DNA of 45,033 bases from JAQUBU01 sp036677685 (GTDB taxonomy: Bacteria; Bacillota; Syntrophomonadia; Syntrophomonadales; Syntrophomonadaceae). Below are positions 33,626 to 42,414 of this stretch, one piece after another; within the stretch, counting starts at the first letter, position 1, and the number at the start of each line of letters is the position of its first letter. Position numbers and translations under genes: made by a program. A model generated the notes under the pieces. It did not search any database and was not told the DNA's origin. It worked only from the letters and a program-made list of their open reading frames with translations. The stretch spans positions 1 to 45,033 of the forward strand of contig JAVBWA010000006.1 in NCBI GenBank assembly GCA_036677685.1. Reading direction: 5' to 3'.

Positions 33626-36600
33626 ATGAATAAAATTAAAGCCGGTATCAGAGATGAAATGCGCCAACAATGGGATAAACGCGTTAGTTTTGATGAATTG
33701 GAACGAAAAATATATGCCCATGATATGGGGGTTATGCCTTCCATGATTAAGCCGCTGGTAGGCAATCCAGTTCCTGACGGCATCGTGCAGCCCCAGTCCG
33801 AACAGGAATTACTGGCTCTGGTCAAGCTGGCCCGGGAAGAGAATATCAAGCTAACCCCCCGGGGCAAAGCTACTTCCGGTTATGGGGGGGTATTGCCGGT
33901 TGAAGGTGGATTAGTGCTTGAGTTTAACCGCATGAACAAAATAATCGAGATCGATGAAGAAAAAAGAACTGCTGCCGTAGAACCCGGGGTAGTATGGAAT
34001 GAGCTGGAGTATCACTTAAATAAGTGCGGGCTTACTCTTTCGCTTTATCCCACCAGTGCTCCGTCTTCAACGGTTGGCGGTTGGCTGGCCCAGGGCGGAG
34101 CAGGAATCGGCAGCTATGAGTATGGAGATTTTGTGGATAATGTCGTATCGGCACGTCTGGTGCAGGCCGATGGCAGTGTAAGTGAATTATACGGGGGGGA
34201 TTTGGATCTGGTGTCCGGAGCCAATGGTATCACCGGCTTGATCAGCCAGATTACTTTCCGAGTAAAACCTTTAAAACCCATGCATATAACTGCGGTTGGT
34301 TTTACTGCGGCCCATCAATTGGGGGCCTTTATAACCGGGTTATATGACCGTAAAGTCCCTTTATGGTCGGTTTCTTTCATTAATCCCGATGCAGCGAAGA
34401 TGAAAAATCAACTGCCGCCGCATTTGCATCACGGCCGTCCGGTTGAGGATCACCAACGGATTGTCATACCCGAATTATTTATAGCATTACTGGCCTGTAC
34501 GGCTGATCGTTGTGATCTGGTTAAAGAGGATGTTATGGCTCTGGCTGATTTAAACGGCGGAGAGCTTTTATCTGATGCGGTCGCCCAACATGAATGGGAC
34601 GCCCGGTTCGAACCGATGCGCGCCAAGCGCATATCACCATCTCTGGTACCCAGCGAAGTGGTGGTGCCGGTCGAGAACCTGGCCCGGATTATTGAAGAAA
34701 CGGCGGGCGAAATAAAACACACTTTTATTTTGGAAGGCTTTGCTACTAATCGACGTGAGGTAGTTTTGCTGGGTTTTATTCCCCATGATGAGCGGAAGTT
34801 TAATTTCAATCTGGCTTTCGGGTTGTCGCTCACCGCTATGAAACTGGCTCAAAAACATGGAGGACGCAACTATGCAACCGGTTTATATTTCACAGGTTTT
34901 GCCAACCAGGTTTTAGGCCGGGAGGCCGTGGAAAAACTGCGCGAATTTAAAAATCGGGTGGACCCCAAAGGAATCATGAATCCGGGCAAGGTATTGGACG
35001 GCAGTTTGGTGGCCACCGGCTTAAATGTCGCAGCGGCTTTCGAACCCCTGATCAGAGTTTTTGGCAACTGGGCGCAGAGCAAGCAACCGGGTGAGATATT
35101 TGAGGATAAAAGGGGTATTCCTGGGGATATTGCCTGGTATGCTTATGCCTGTTCGCAATGCGGTTACTGTATAGACCACTGTGACCAGTATTATGGCCGC
35201 GGCTGGGAATCCCAGTCACCGCGGGGTAAATGGACTTATATAAAAATGCTCTTGGAAGGTGAAGTTGAATTTGATCAGCGGGCGGCCAACAATTTCCTTG
35301 CCTGCACTACCTGTGAAATGTGCAACCGCACCTGCCAGCTTGATCTGCCTAATGAATCATCCTGGCTGAAACTGCGGGAACTGCTGGTAGATCAGCGCGG
35401 TTTCCATACTTTCCCGCCGTTTGAGATGATGGTTAATACCATGCGGCAACAGGGCAACATCTGGGCCAGCTATGCGCGGGACCGTGACGGCTGGATTACG
35501 AAGGAGATCAAGCCGCTGATTAAAGAAAACAGCGAATATGCCTTTTTCCCGGGCTGCACTTCATCATTTGTTGAACAGGATGTAGCTCAGGCTGCTGCTT
35601 TGGTACTGGCGGCAGCCGGAGTCGATTACAGCTACATGGGTAAAGAGGAACAGTGCTGCGGTATTCCCATGCTGGTATCAGGACGCTGGGAAGTTTTTGA
35701 TGAAACGGCTGCCAAGAATATTGCCAATATGAAAAAAACCGGTGCCACTAAAGTCATCACCACCTGTCCGGCCTGTTGGCTGGTCTGGGAGGTTTATTAC
35801 CGGCACTGGGCTGAGGAGCATGGGGTTGATTATCCCTTCCATGCCATGCATTATGCCGATGTGCTGGCCGAGCGTATTGAAGCTGGTGAGTTCACCATAC
35901 CGATTGACCTGGGGCGTAAAGTGACTTACCATGATCCCTGCCACATGGGCCGGGCGGGGGTAAGATTTGAAGGCCCCCGAACTTTGATAAATGCCATTCC
36001 TGGTTCCAATTTTCGGGAGATGCGCTTTAACAAGTATGATGCCCATTGTTGCGGAGCGGTTTTAACTTTGATCGCTGACCCGGATGTGGCTGAAGAGGTG
36101 GGTGCCAAACGGGTGCAGGAAGCTGTGGATTGCGGTGCGGATACTTTAGTCACTGCCTGTCCCTGCTGCCGGGTACAGTTAAAAAGATCACGCGATCTCA
36201 GGAACCTGCCCGTGGAGATTCGAGATCTGGCCACCCTGACGGCAGAGGCTTTGGGTTACGAAATATCCAGTTCAGATCCGGTAGTTGATGAAAAGTGGGC
36301 GGTATTCGAAGCGATGATTCGATTGATGACCCCTTGGGGGATGGCGGATTTGATGGCTGAAATGATCCCGGACATGATCGAAGCTATGCCCGAAATTTAC
36401 CGCAGTATGATGCAAATGGTCATAAAATCGCCCGGTGTTTTCAAGGAACCGATGATTACTATGATGAAAGGTGTAATGCCTTCCTTGTTCCCGGGGTTAA
36501 TGCCGGAAATAATGCCCAAAGTCATGCCCAAGATGCTTGAAAAGGTAGCGGAGGCGATACCTATGCCGGACTATATGAAGGAACAGATGCCGGATCTCAT

Positions 36601-36709
36601 GCCCAAAACCATGGAGGTTTTGATGCCTAAAATGCTAAATGAGATTATTCCTTATTTCATGCCGCATATGGAAGAGTATTTACGAAACACGGAAGCGTCT
36701 GAAAAATAG
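33626..36709 (+). CDS. FAD-linked oxidase/Fe-S/CCG-domain fusion oxidoreductase with Met-Pro-rich tail
   Basis: Large redox protein of 1027 residues. An FAD_binding_4 domain (about 50-220; TPRGKATSGYGG, VEPGVVW, GGWLAQGGAGIGS) and FAD-oxidase C domain ending VDPKGIMNPGKVL (about 455) resemble GlcD. Two [4Fe-4S] motifs (CSQCGYCIDHC and CTTCEMCNRTC) precede two cysteine-rich CCG domains (CCGIPM ... CPACW, then HDPCHMGR ... HCCGAV ... CPCC), as in GlcF/HdrB. The last 120 residues have more than 25 Met, many in Met-Pro pairs, unlike any named domain known to me. It probably oxidises a hydroxy acid and passes electrons to a membrane acceptor. A run of eight G precedes ATG 33626. Confidence 0.88.
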   Translation: MNKIKAGIRDEMRQQWDKRVSFDELERKIYAHDMGVMPSMIKPLVGNPVPDGIVQPQSEQELLALVKLAREENIKLTPRGKATSGYGGVLPVEGGLVLEFNRMNKIIEIDEEKRTAAVEPGVVWNELEYHLNKCGLTLSLYPTSAPSSTVGGWLAQGGAGIGSYEYGDFVDNVVSARLVQADGSVSELYGGDLDLVSGANGITGLISQITFRVKPLKPMHITAVGFTAAHQLGAFITGLYDRKVPLWSVSFINPDAAKMKNQLPPHLHHGRPVEDHQRIVIPELFIALLACTADRCDLVKEDVMALADLNGGELLSDAVAQHEWDARFEPMRAKRISPSLVPSEVVVPVENLARIIEETAGEIKHTFILEGFATNRREVVLLGFIPHDERKFNFNLAFGLSLTAMKLAQKHGGRNYATGLYFTGFANQVLGREAVEKLREFKNRVDPKGIMNPGKVLDGSLVATGLNVAAAFEPLIRVFGNWAQSKQPGEIFEDKRGIPGDIAWYAYACSQCGYCIDHCDQYYGRGWESQSPRGKWTYIKMLLEGEVEFDQRAANNFLACTTCEMCNRTCQLDLPNESSWLKLRELLVDQRGFHTFPPFEMMVNTMRQQGNIWASYARDRDGWITKEIKPLIKENSEYAFFPGCTSSFVEQDVAQAAALVLAAAGVDYSYMGKEEQCCGIPMLVSGRWEVFDETAAKNIANMKKTGATKVITTCPACWLVWEVYYRHWAEEHGVDYPFHAMHYADVLAERIEAGEFTIPIDLGRKVTYHDPCHMGRAGVRFEGPRTLINAIPGSNFREMRFNKYDAHCCGAVLTLIADPDVAEEVGAKRVQEAVDCGADTLVTACPCCRVQLKRSRDLRNLPVEIRDLATLTAEALGYEISSSDPVVDEKWAVFEAMIRLMTPWGMADLMAEMIPDMIEAMPEIYRSMMQMVIKSPGVFKEPMITMMKGVMPSLFPGLMPEIMPKVMPKMLEKVAEAIPMPDYMKEQMPDLMPKTMEVLMPKMLNEIIPYFMPHMEEYLRNTEASEK

Positions 36710-36720
36710 CAGAAATACAA

Positions 36721-36744
36721 CAGCCGCCCTCATCAGGGCGGCTG
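36721..36744 (+). terminator. Hairpin after the FAD/Fe-S gene (left copy)
   Basis: CAGCCGCCCT-CATC-AGGGCGGCTG, 11 nt after the stop. It is not followed by T; the same hairpin recurs at 36895-36916 with a T-run. Confidence 0.65.
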
Positions 36745-36894
36745 AGAGTGTCGACAAAGTCGTTAAAATCCCAGGGCGATGACAAGAGTGAAGATCAAGG
36801 CATTGTGAAAAGTCCGCGATTGAGGCGTACTTGAGTACGTTGATTGAGCGGGCTTTTGACAATAACGCAGAGATTCGCTTTTGTCATCGTCCTG
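36745..36894 (-). mobile_element. Short inverted-repeat element, copy 2
   Basis: Reverse-oriented copy of the element at 13629-13772. The core (36772-36894) has 14-bp terminal repeats with one mismatch and the same internal arms and CGTACT/AGTACG hairpin; the tail (36745-36771) contains GTCGACAAA. It separates two identical 22-nt hairpins, exactly as copy 1 separates two copies of a different hairpin. Confidence 0.75.
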
Positions 36895-36920
36895 AGCCGC
36901 CCTCATCAGGGCGGCTTTTA
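36895..36920 (+). terminator. Terminator hairpin (right copy) after the FAD/Fe-S gene
   Basis: AGCCGCCCT-CATC-AGGGCGGCT followed by TTTTA. It is identical over 22 nt to 36722-36743 and is likely the original terminator end, between convergent genes. Confidence 0.8.
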
Positions 36921-36931
36921 ATCGATAAAAC

Positions 36932-38467
36932 CTAGTCGATAACATTTTCCCAGATTTTCGACTCCGCGAGAATTTCATAAAGCTCTCCATCCAATTCTCC
37001 ATCCTTAACCATAAAGCCCAGTATTTTTAAAGCTTGCTCCAGCGGCATGGCTTTCTTGTATGGACGATCGGAAGCCGTCAGGGCGTCAAACACATCCACC
37101 AGAGCCAGTATGCGCCCTTCGATAGGAATTTCGTCCCCTGTCAGACGCAGGGGATAGCCCTTGCCATCCAGGTGTTCATGATGGATGGATGCAAAAAAAG
37201 GTACGTCTTTTAGTTTTTTGGTAAATGTTATCTTTTCCAGCATACGTCCGGTAACTACGACATGGTCTTCCATTATCTGGCGTTCCGCTTCGGTCAGGGT
37301 GCCTTTGGCGACACTTAGGGCTACCAGTTCCGCTTCACGCAGCCAGGGCAGCTTTTCCCCGGATGAATCAACATAAGTGCGGGCGGCTATTTCTTGGAGT
37401 TTGGCTACGATTTCGCCGTTTACAAAGGTGCCCGGATTATCTACTTTTATAATGAATTCGCGTGCTTCCTTGATATAACTCTGTTCTTTTTCCCACCATT
37501 CCTCCAGTTGGTGAAGGCGCTCAGCCATATCGGCTGCTGAACTGCCCGTTATAGCCAGCTTCTTGCCCAGGTATTCGGCAGTCATTGCGGCCAGAATATA
37601 ATCGAAACGCTGCATTACCAGTTCCAATTGGTGTTCAATACGTGTTGATTTATTCATAACTTCCAGCGGTGTGGCGATTTTCCCTACGTCGTGCAGCCAG
37701 CCCGCCATAACTAATTGTGCAATTTGGTCTTCGCTGAAAAAGACATCGGCCCATTTTCCTTCATTTCGTTCGTTGACTGCCCGGGCCAGTTCACCGGCTA
37801 GTAAAGCTACCCGGCGGGTGTGGTTGGCATTGTATGGAGTCCGGGAGTCAATAGCGGTAGCCATTACTTGCACAAAGGAATTAAACAGGTTCTCGATATC
37901 GGCGATGAGCTGCATATTGCTGATAGCGATAGCCGCCTGAGAGGCCAGTGAAGAAACGACATTTTCAAAGTGGGGGGCAAAAGGAATCAGATTCTTGTTT
38001 TCATCCCGGGCATTAATTAATTGCAAAACGCCGATGACTTCATCTTCATGATTCTCCAGGGGTATTACCAGCATTGACAGAGTCCGGTACCCGGTACCTT
38101 CGTCGAATTTCTTAGGCCCGGAAAAATCGAATTCTTCAGCTTGATAGACATTGGGAATGTTAACGCTTTTGCGCGTTATAGCGACATAGGCGGATACATT
38201 TTCCATGCGCAAAGGAACCGGCGGAAAAGTAATTTTTTCGCCCCGCCCTCCCAAATGGGTGTTCATGGATTCATTTTGCATTATCTTATAGCTTAAGGCG
38301 TCACCTTCACAGAGAAACAGGGTGCCACCGTCAGCATTGGTAATTCTGCGCGCTTCAGTAACAATCTTCTCCAACAGCAGATTTTTATTCTTCTCCGCTG
38401 AAAGTGCAATACCAATATTAATTATATCTTCAACTTGAGCTAGAATTTCTGGAGTATAGGTTTTCAA
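36932..38467 (-). CDS. GAF-HD-GYP phosphodiesterase
   Basis: Cytosolic protein of 511 residues. An N-terminal GAF domain (about 10-180; ITNADGGTLFLCEGDAL, GVLQLINARDE) is followed by an HD-GYP domain with HTRRVALLAGELA, GWLHDVGKIATP, HHEHLDGKGYPLRLTGDEIP and EGRILALVDVFDALTASDRPY. An insertion of about 100 residues separates the HD and GYP parts. Predicted to hydrolyse c-di-GMP under control of a small ligand. Translation starts at TTG 38467, whose bases overlap the TGA stop of the upstream gene (TTGA), with GGTGA about 7 nt before: translational coupling. Confidence 0.92.
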   Translation of the reverse strand: MKTYTPEILAQVEDIINIGIALSAEKNKNLLLEKIVTEARRITNADGGTLFLCEGDALSYKIMQNESMNTHLGGRGEKITFPPVPLRMENVSAYVAITRKSVNIPNVYQAEEFDFSGPKKFDEGTGYRTLSMLVIPLENHEDEVIGVLQLINARDENKNLIPFAPHFENVVSSLASQAAIAISNMQLIADIENLFNSFVQVMATAIDSRTPYNANHTRRVALLAGELARAVNERNEGKWADVFFSEDQIAQLVMAGWLHDVGKIATPLEVMNKSTRIEHQLELVMQRFDYILAAMTAEYLGKKLAITGSSAADMAERLHQLEEWWEKEQSYIKEAREFIIKVDNPGTFVNGEIVAKLQEIAARTYVDSSGEKLPWLREAELVALSVAKGTLTEAERQIMEDHVVVTGRMLEKITFTKKLKDVPFFASIHHEHLDGKGYPLRLTGDEIPIEGRILALVDVFDALTASDRPYKKAMPLEQALKILGFMVKDGELDGELYEILAESKIWENVID

Positions 38468-39291
38468 AGGGGAATCACCAGTCCTTCCCGAGCGGCAATA
38501 CAATTTGGATAGCGTTCCCGGGCCTGGTTTTCCACCTTTTCCATTTCCGAATCACTGCGGCTTTTGTCATGGTGAAAAAGCACCAGCTTTTTAGCTCCGG
38601 ATGCTTCCATAAGTTTAATAGCTTCCTGCCAGGTGGAATGACCATAGCCCACAAACTGAGGGTATTCTTCATCCGTATAATTACTGTCGTAAATTACCAG
38701 ATCGGCATCCTTAACGAAATTTTTCAATTTTGGATCTACACATGAATAATGCTCGGTATCGGTTATGTAACAACAGGAACGGCCTTTATAATTCAGGCGA
38801 TAGGCCAGGCTCCCATTGGGATGGTTAGTATGAATGGTATTCAGGAGGATATCATCACCCAAATCAAGTTCAATACCACTGTCCAGTTCATGGAAATCTA
38901 TGGTCGAGCCCATTTCGCCCAGGCTGACCGGAAAATGCTGGTAGGTCATTTGGCCCCGCATCAAATCCGCAAAAGTGGAGTTGACTTTGGTCTGACCATA
39001 GAGGGTAAAATGATTCCCTCGGATAAAAGCCGGGGAAAAGAAAGGAAAGCCCTGAATGTGGTCCCAATGCGTATGGGTAATAAAAATATCACCGCTTACA
39101 CTTTTACGGGTTTTCATAAGATATTGACCCAGGTGGAAAATTCCCGTACCGGCATCTAAAATAAAAAGGCGCTTGTTGATTTGGACCTGTACACAGGAAG
39201 TATTCCCCCCATATTTTACAGTATGGGGACCAGGTACAGGCAAGGAGCCGCGAACTCCCCAGAAAGTAACCTCGAAGTCACTTTTTTTCAT
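38464..39291 (-). CDS. Metallo-beta-lactamase-fold hydrolase
   Basis: Protein of 275 residues with the dinuclear metal motif THTHWDHIQG, a later metal Asp in CYITDTEH and a C-terminal His in LFHHDKS. The opening WGVRGSLPVPGP and GGNTSCVQV are typical of a branch related to RNase Z/phosphodiesterases rather than beta-lactamases. The substrate is unknown; coupling to an HD-GYP enzyme hints at nucleotide or phosphodiester chemistry. ATG 39291 is taken; GTG 39303 is in frame but lies one base from GGAGGA. Confidence 0.88.
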   Translation of the reverse strand: MKKSDFEVTFWGVRGSLPVPGPHTVKYGGNTSCVQVQINKRLFILDAGTGIFHLGQYLMKTRKSVSGDIFITHTHWDHIQGFPFFSPAFIRGNHFTLYGQTKVNSTFADLMRGQMTYQHFPVSLGEMGSTIDFHELDSGIELDLGDDILLNTIHTNHPNGSLAYRLNYKGRSCCYITDTEHYSCVDPKLKNFVKDADLVIYDSNYTDEEYPQFVGYGHSTWQEAIKLMEASGAKKLVLFHHDKSRSDSEMEKVENQARERYPNCIAAREGLVIPL

Positions 39292-39376
39292 TTTTTCTCT
39301 CACTCCTCCCCTACATCATATAAGATAGCAAAATTATCGTAATTTTTCCTTAGTTTGCTTAATATTTAAAGTAATT

Positions 39377-39584
39377 TTAAGGATCGAAAAACTGGGAGCA
39401 GTTTCAACACACCGCTGCAACAAGGCGGGAGATATATTTATATCCATTCCTTTCGCTTAAATCAAGGCACAAAACCTAATAAATAGACTTCTTTTAAACT
39501 TCGCCTCGTTATAACCCGCTGCCGGTTTTGTTAATAAGAACCCAAGCGTTAAAAGAAGCGGGGGACATCTATCACCTCATTATA
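39377..39584 (+). repeat. Mosaic dispersed repeat, long form, overlapping the ABC ATPase stop
   Basis: Full-length copy of about 208 bp, from AAGGATCG through CCGCTGCAACAAGGCGGGAG and the middle part to CACCTCATTATA. The last bases include the stop codon (39580-39582) of the convergent-facing ABC ATPase gene. Confidence 0.75.
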
Positions 39585-40275
39585 CCGGCTGGGAGCAAAT
39601 AATGGCGAGCAACTGCGCTTCCAGGCTTAACATTTCGGGGGAAGACAAGCTCCGGTGTTTTCCCAGCCCAACCTTGAATTCCGACACGATAAGTGATGGA
39701 GCAGCCGAAACAATTAAAATTCTATCGGCAAGGTAAAGGGCTTCTTTTAAATCATGGGTAACTGTAACCATAGTAAATTGCTTTTCTTGCCAATGCAATA
39801 GAATATCTTCCATAATGCTCATTTTAACGGGTAAATCGAGGGAAGCAAAGGCTTCATCCATAATGAGAAGTTCGGGTTCAACAAGTAAAGCACGGGCCAG
39901 ATTTACCCGCTGCTGCATGCCCCCGCTTAACTGAGACGGATAATAATGGGCAAAGCCTTTTAACCGGAGCTTGGTCAGTATACCCGGGATATCCCCAGTT
40001 TCGTTAACAAAAAGCAGGTTATCCCTTACATTGCACCAGGGGATCAGACGCGGTTCCTGAAATACTAATCCCAAACGATCCGTACCTACCTTTAACTTTC
40101 CGGAACTCGGAACATCCAAACCTGCAATAAGCCGCAGGAATGTAGTCTTGCCAGCTCCTGAAGGACCCAGAATTACAATCCGCTCACCTTCCTGCACTGT
40201 CAAATTCCAGTTCTTTAGTACGCGCAGAGTCCCAAATGATTTATTCAGGTTGTTGGCGATAAGGCTGGCACCCAT
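39580..40275 (-). CDS. NitT/TauT-type ABC transporter, ATPase
   Basis: ATP-binding protein of 231 residues. Walker A GPSGAGKT, Q-loop VFQEPRLIPW, signature LSGGMQQR, Walker B LLIMDEA and switch His in TVTHDL. This is the SsuB/TauB/NrtD group. The start lies 31 nt inside the end of the permease gene, with AAGGAGG upstream of the ATG. The stop codon falls in the last bases of a dispersed repeat, so the natural C-terminus may have been trimmed slightly. Confidence 0.92.
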   Translation of the reverse strand: MGASLIANNLNKSFGTLRVLKNWNLTVQEGERIVILGPSGAGKTTFLRLIAGLDVPSSGKLKVGTDRLGLVFQEPRLIPWCNVRDNLLFVNETGDIPGILTKLRLKGFAHYYPSQLSGGMQQRVNLARALLVEPELLIMDEAFASLDLPVKMSIMEDILLHWQEKQFTMVTVTHDLKEALYLADRILIVSAAPSLIVSEFKVGLGKHRSLSSPEMLSLEAQLLAIICSQPV

Positions 40276-41006
40276 TTTTTATAGATCCTCCTTGTCCCCA
40301 TTTTAATAAGCCTTTCAGTTGCTATACCCAGTAAAACCGCCAGCAAGGTAAAGGCGTATACCGAAGGGGTGTCTACAAAGGAACGGGCATCGAAAATCTT
40401 CATACCCAAACCGCTGTCGCCGCAAAGATATTCGGCCACCAATATAACCTTCCAGGCCTGTCCTAGACTGACATCGATAATTGCTATGATAAAGGGCACC
40501 AGAGAACCGAGATAAATATTCTTCAGGACCTTTTGGCTCGGAACCTTATATAAACGTGCCATTTCCAATAATTTTTTATCCAGGTTGCCTACCCCGGAAA
40601 CAGTTGTGAGTATGGCAACCGGTAATATGGAAAGGAAGGCGATCAAAACCGGACCCTGCCAACTGCGGCCCCAGGTAAAGAGCACCAGAGAAAGCCAGGA
40701 AATTACCGGGACTGCCTGTATAACCATGATAAGAGGACGGGACATATCATATAAAGGCTGAAACAAACCTAAGAGCAAACCTGCCGGCAATCCCAGTACC
40801 AGCACCAGAAGCAAAGCCAGGACCACTTTCCAGGCAGTTTGCAACCCGGCTAGCAGAGTTGCCGGCTGCGCCAGCAACTGCCCCAAAAGGTTCAGGGTTT
40901 CAAGTGGGCTGGGCACTATAATACTGCGGTTCAGTATCAAAGCTACTGCTTGCCATAAAAGAATGAAAATTATAATACCGACTAATGAACGCCCCAGCAC
41001 TTTCAT
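40245..41006 (-). CDS. NitT/TauT-type ABC transporter, permease
   Basis: Membrane protein of 253 residues with about six hydrophobic segments. It has the EAA-type coupling loop (EMARLYKVPSQKVLKNIYLGSLVP) and the GLGMKIFDARSF segment seen in SsuC/TauC-like permeases. Its ATG overlaps the stop of the binding-protein gene (ATGA), so the operon order is binding protein, permease, ATPase. Confidence 0.92.
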   Translation of the reverse strand: MKVLGRSLVGIIIFILLWQAVALILNRSIIVPSPLETLNLLGQLLAQPATLLAGLQTAWKVVLALLLVLVLGLPAGLLLGLFQPLYDMSRPLIMVIQAVPVISWLSLVLFTWGRSWQGPVLIAFLSILPVAILTTVSGVGNLDKKLLEMARLYKVPSQKVLKNIYLGSLVPFIIAIIDVSLGQAWKVILVAEYLCGDSGLGMKIFDARSFVDTPSVYAFTLLAVLLGIATERLIKMGTRRIYKKWVPALSPTT

Positions 41007-41968
41007 TGGGTATAAAAGTCCTTATCAGGAAGTTTGGGGGTTCCTTGAGGATACAGCTCATTCATTTTTTGCAGGAAGTATTCAACCTCGGCCTTAGAAT
41101 CTTTAGTAGCCAGGTAATGAAAATCAACACGGTTCATGGACGCTTTAAGCACCGGTTTGGGCAAGGGCAGTGTCTTGCCTGCAATGTCAATGGCCTGGTC
41201 GACATGTTGATTTGACCACTGAATGGAATCTGCCAGAACTTGAGCTACCTCTTTGGTCTGCTCAGGATACTTGGCTGCAAATTCTTTGGTAACAAAAAGA
41301 CCGGCTATGGGCAGCCTGTCCGGTTTACCGGTGTATTCTCCCCAGTATTTCTGAAAATCGACTACAATCTTGCCGCTTCCCCCGGCTATAGCGAGAGTAA
41401 CAAATGGTTCCGGCAGAGCCGCGAAATCCGCCTTGCCCGATTTGAACAAGGCCACTACTTCTTGGGGAGGAGCGTAAGCAATTTTCACATCTTGGTCGGG
41501 GTCTATGCCTTCCTTACTTAATGCCGCCCGCATTAGGACATCAACGGTCTGTCCGCGTCCATGGGCGGTGTAGATATTTTTTCCGGCCAGTGACTTCCAC
41601 CCCTCAAACGGAGTATTGGGGGCGGCCACCAGATAGAAAACTTTCCATTCATGAACTCCCAGCATGGAAATGTCTATGCCCTGGGCATACATATTAGCAG
41701 CGTTGGTAATAGGCAGAACCGCAAAATCCGCACGTTTGGCTGCCAGCATAGACACCGCCTCATCAGTATCTTTCCAGAATTGAACGTTGATAGGTGTTTC
41801 TCCCTTTACTTGCTGGCCGGTAATCCCGGTAACCGGTATAACTAAAGGGCCAAGCGGATTGATCAGGGTTATTTTTTCCGGTGGAGTTGGACCGGAGCGT
41901 TCATGCCATATAAATAAACCTCCGGCCAGAACGGCCAGCACCACAAGCAGCCAGACTACTTTTTTCAT
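41003..41968 (-). CDS. NitT/TauT-type ABC transporter, substrate-binding protein
   Basis: Binding protein of 321 residues. An N-terminal hydrophobic segment (about 4-20) has no lipobox Cys, so it is either cleaved or acts as a membrane anchor; the latter is favoured by the lack of a clear cleavage site. The body resembles NMT1/SsuA-like proteins (ADFAVLPITNAANMYAQG, GKADFAALPEPFVTLAI). Substrates in this group include sulfonates, nitrate, taurine and pyrimidine precursors; none can be chosen here. AGGAGG precedes the ATG. A long dispersed repeat begins 23 nt upstream. Confidence 0.85.
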   Translation of the reverse strand: MKKVVWLLVVLAVLAGGLFIWHERSGPTPPEKITLINPLGPLVIPVTGITGQQVKGETPINVQFWKDTDEAVSMLAAKRADFAVLPITNAANMYAQGIDISMLGVHEWKVFYLVAAPNTPFEGWKSLAGKNIYTAHGRGQTVDVLMRAALSKEGIDPDQDVKIAYAPPQEVVALFKSGKADFAALPEPFVTLAIAGGSGKIVVDFQKYWGEYTGKPDRLPIAGLFVTKEFAAKYPEQTKEVAQVLADSIQWSNQHVDQAIDIAGKTLPLPKPVLKASMNRVDFHYLATKDSKAEVEYFLQKMNELYPQGTPKLPDKDFYTQ

Positions 41969-41991
41969 TTGCTTCCTTCCTCCTTTTCCTA

Positions 41992-42262
41992 ATAACGAGG
42001 CGAAAATATTTCCCCGCTTCTTTAATTTAAGTGGTCGGGTTTATATTACCAAAACCGGCAGCAGGTTATAACGAGGCGAAGTCTGAAAGAAATCTTTTCA
42101 TTAGTTTTGTGCCTTGATTTAAGCGAAAGGAATGATATAAATATGTCTCCCGCCTCGTTGCAGCAGTGTGTTGCCCCCTACGGGGACCACTTATATTGAT
42201 TCCCTTTGGGAATGATTAAATTGTATTGAAACTGCTCTGCGATTTCTTCCGATGCTTAAATC
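41992..42262 (-). repeat. Mosaic dispersed repeat, long form with nested insertion
   Basis: About 270 bp on the minus strand, containing both the middle part and the 55-nt nested insertion (42174-42228) also seen at 16366-16420. It fills most of the gap between the divergent transporter and UbiB-like genes, so it probably affects the transporter promoter. Confidence 0.8.
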
Positions 42263-42271
42263 CGCTAGACA

Positions 42272-42319
42272 GGCAGTAAACTTACTGCCGGATTATGGTA
42301 TTATAAGTTATTATATAAT
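42272..42319 (+). promoter_or_regulatory. Dyad and -10 box upstream of the UbiB-like gene
   Basis: GGCAGTAA-AC-TTACTGCC (42272-42289) is a perfect 18-bp palindrome. TATAAT lies at 42314-42319. The -35 match is poor, so an activator or an alternative promoter is possible. Confidence 0.45.
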
Positions 42320-42414
42320 ATCTGGACTCTTCCTAATAATAAACTTCAATAAATCTAAACTATAAAAATTTAACTAAAGAATTTAAAACTCATTATCATG
42401 AAGGAGGATTTTGC

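Noticed and set aside
33472..33867. 131-codon minus-strand frame over the start of the FAD/Fe-S gene
   Set aside because: It lies antisense to a clear enzyme N-terminus and across the hairpin cluster; there are no initiation signals.
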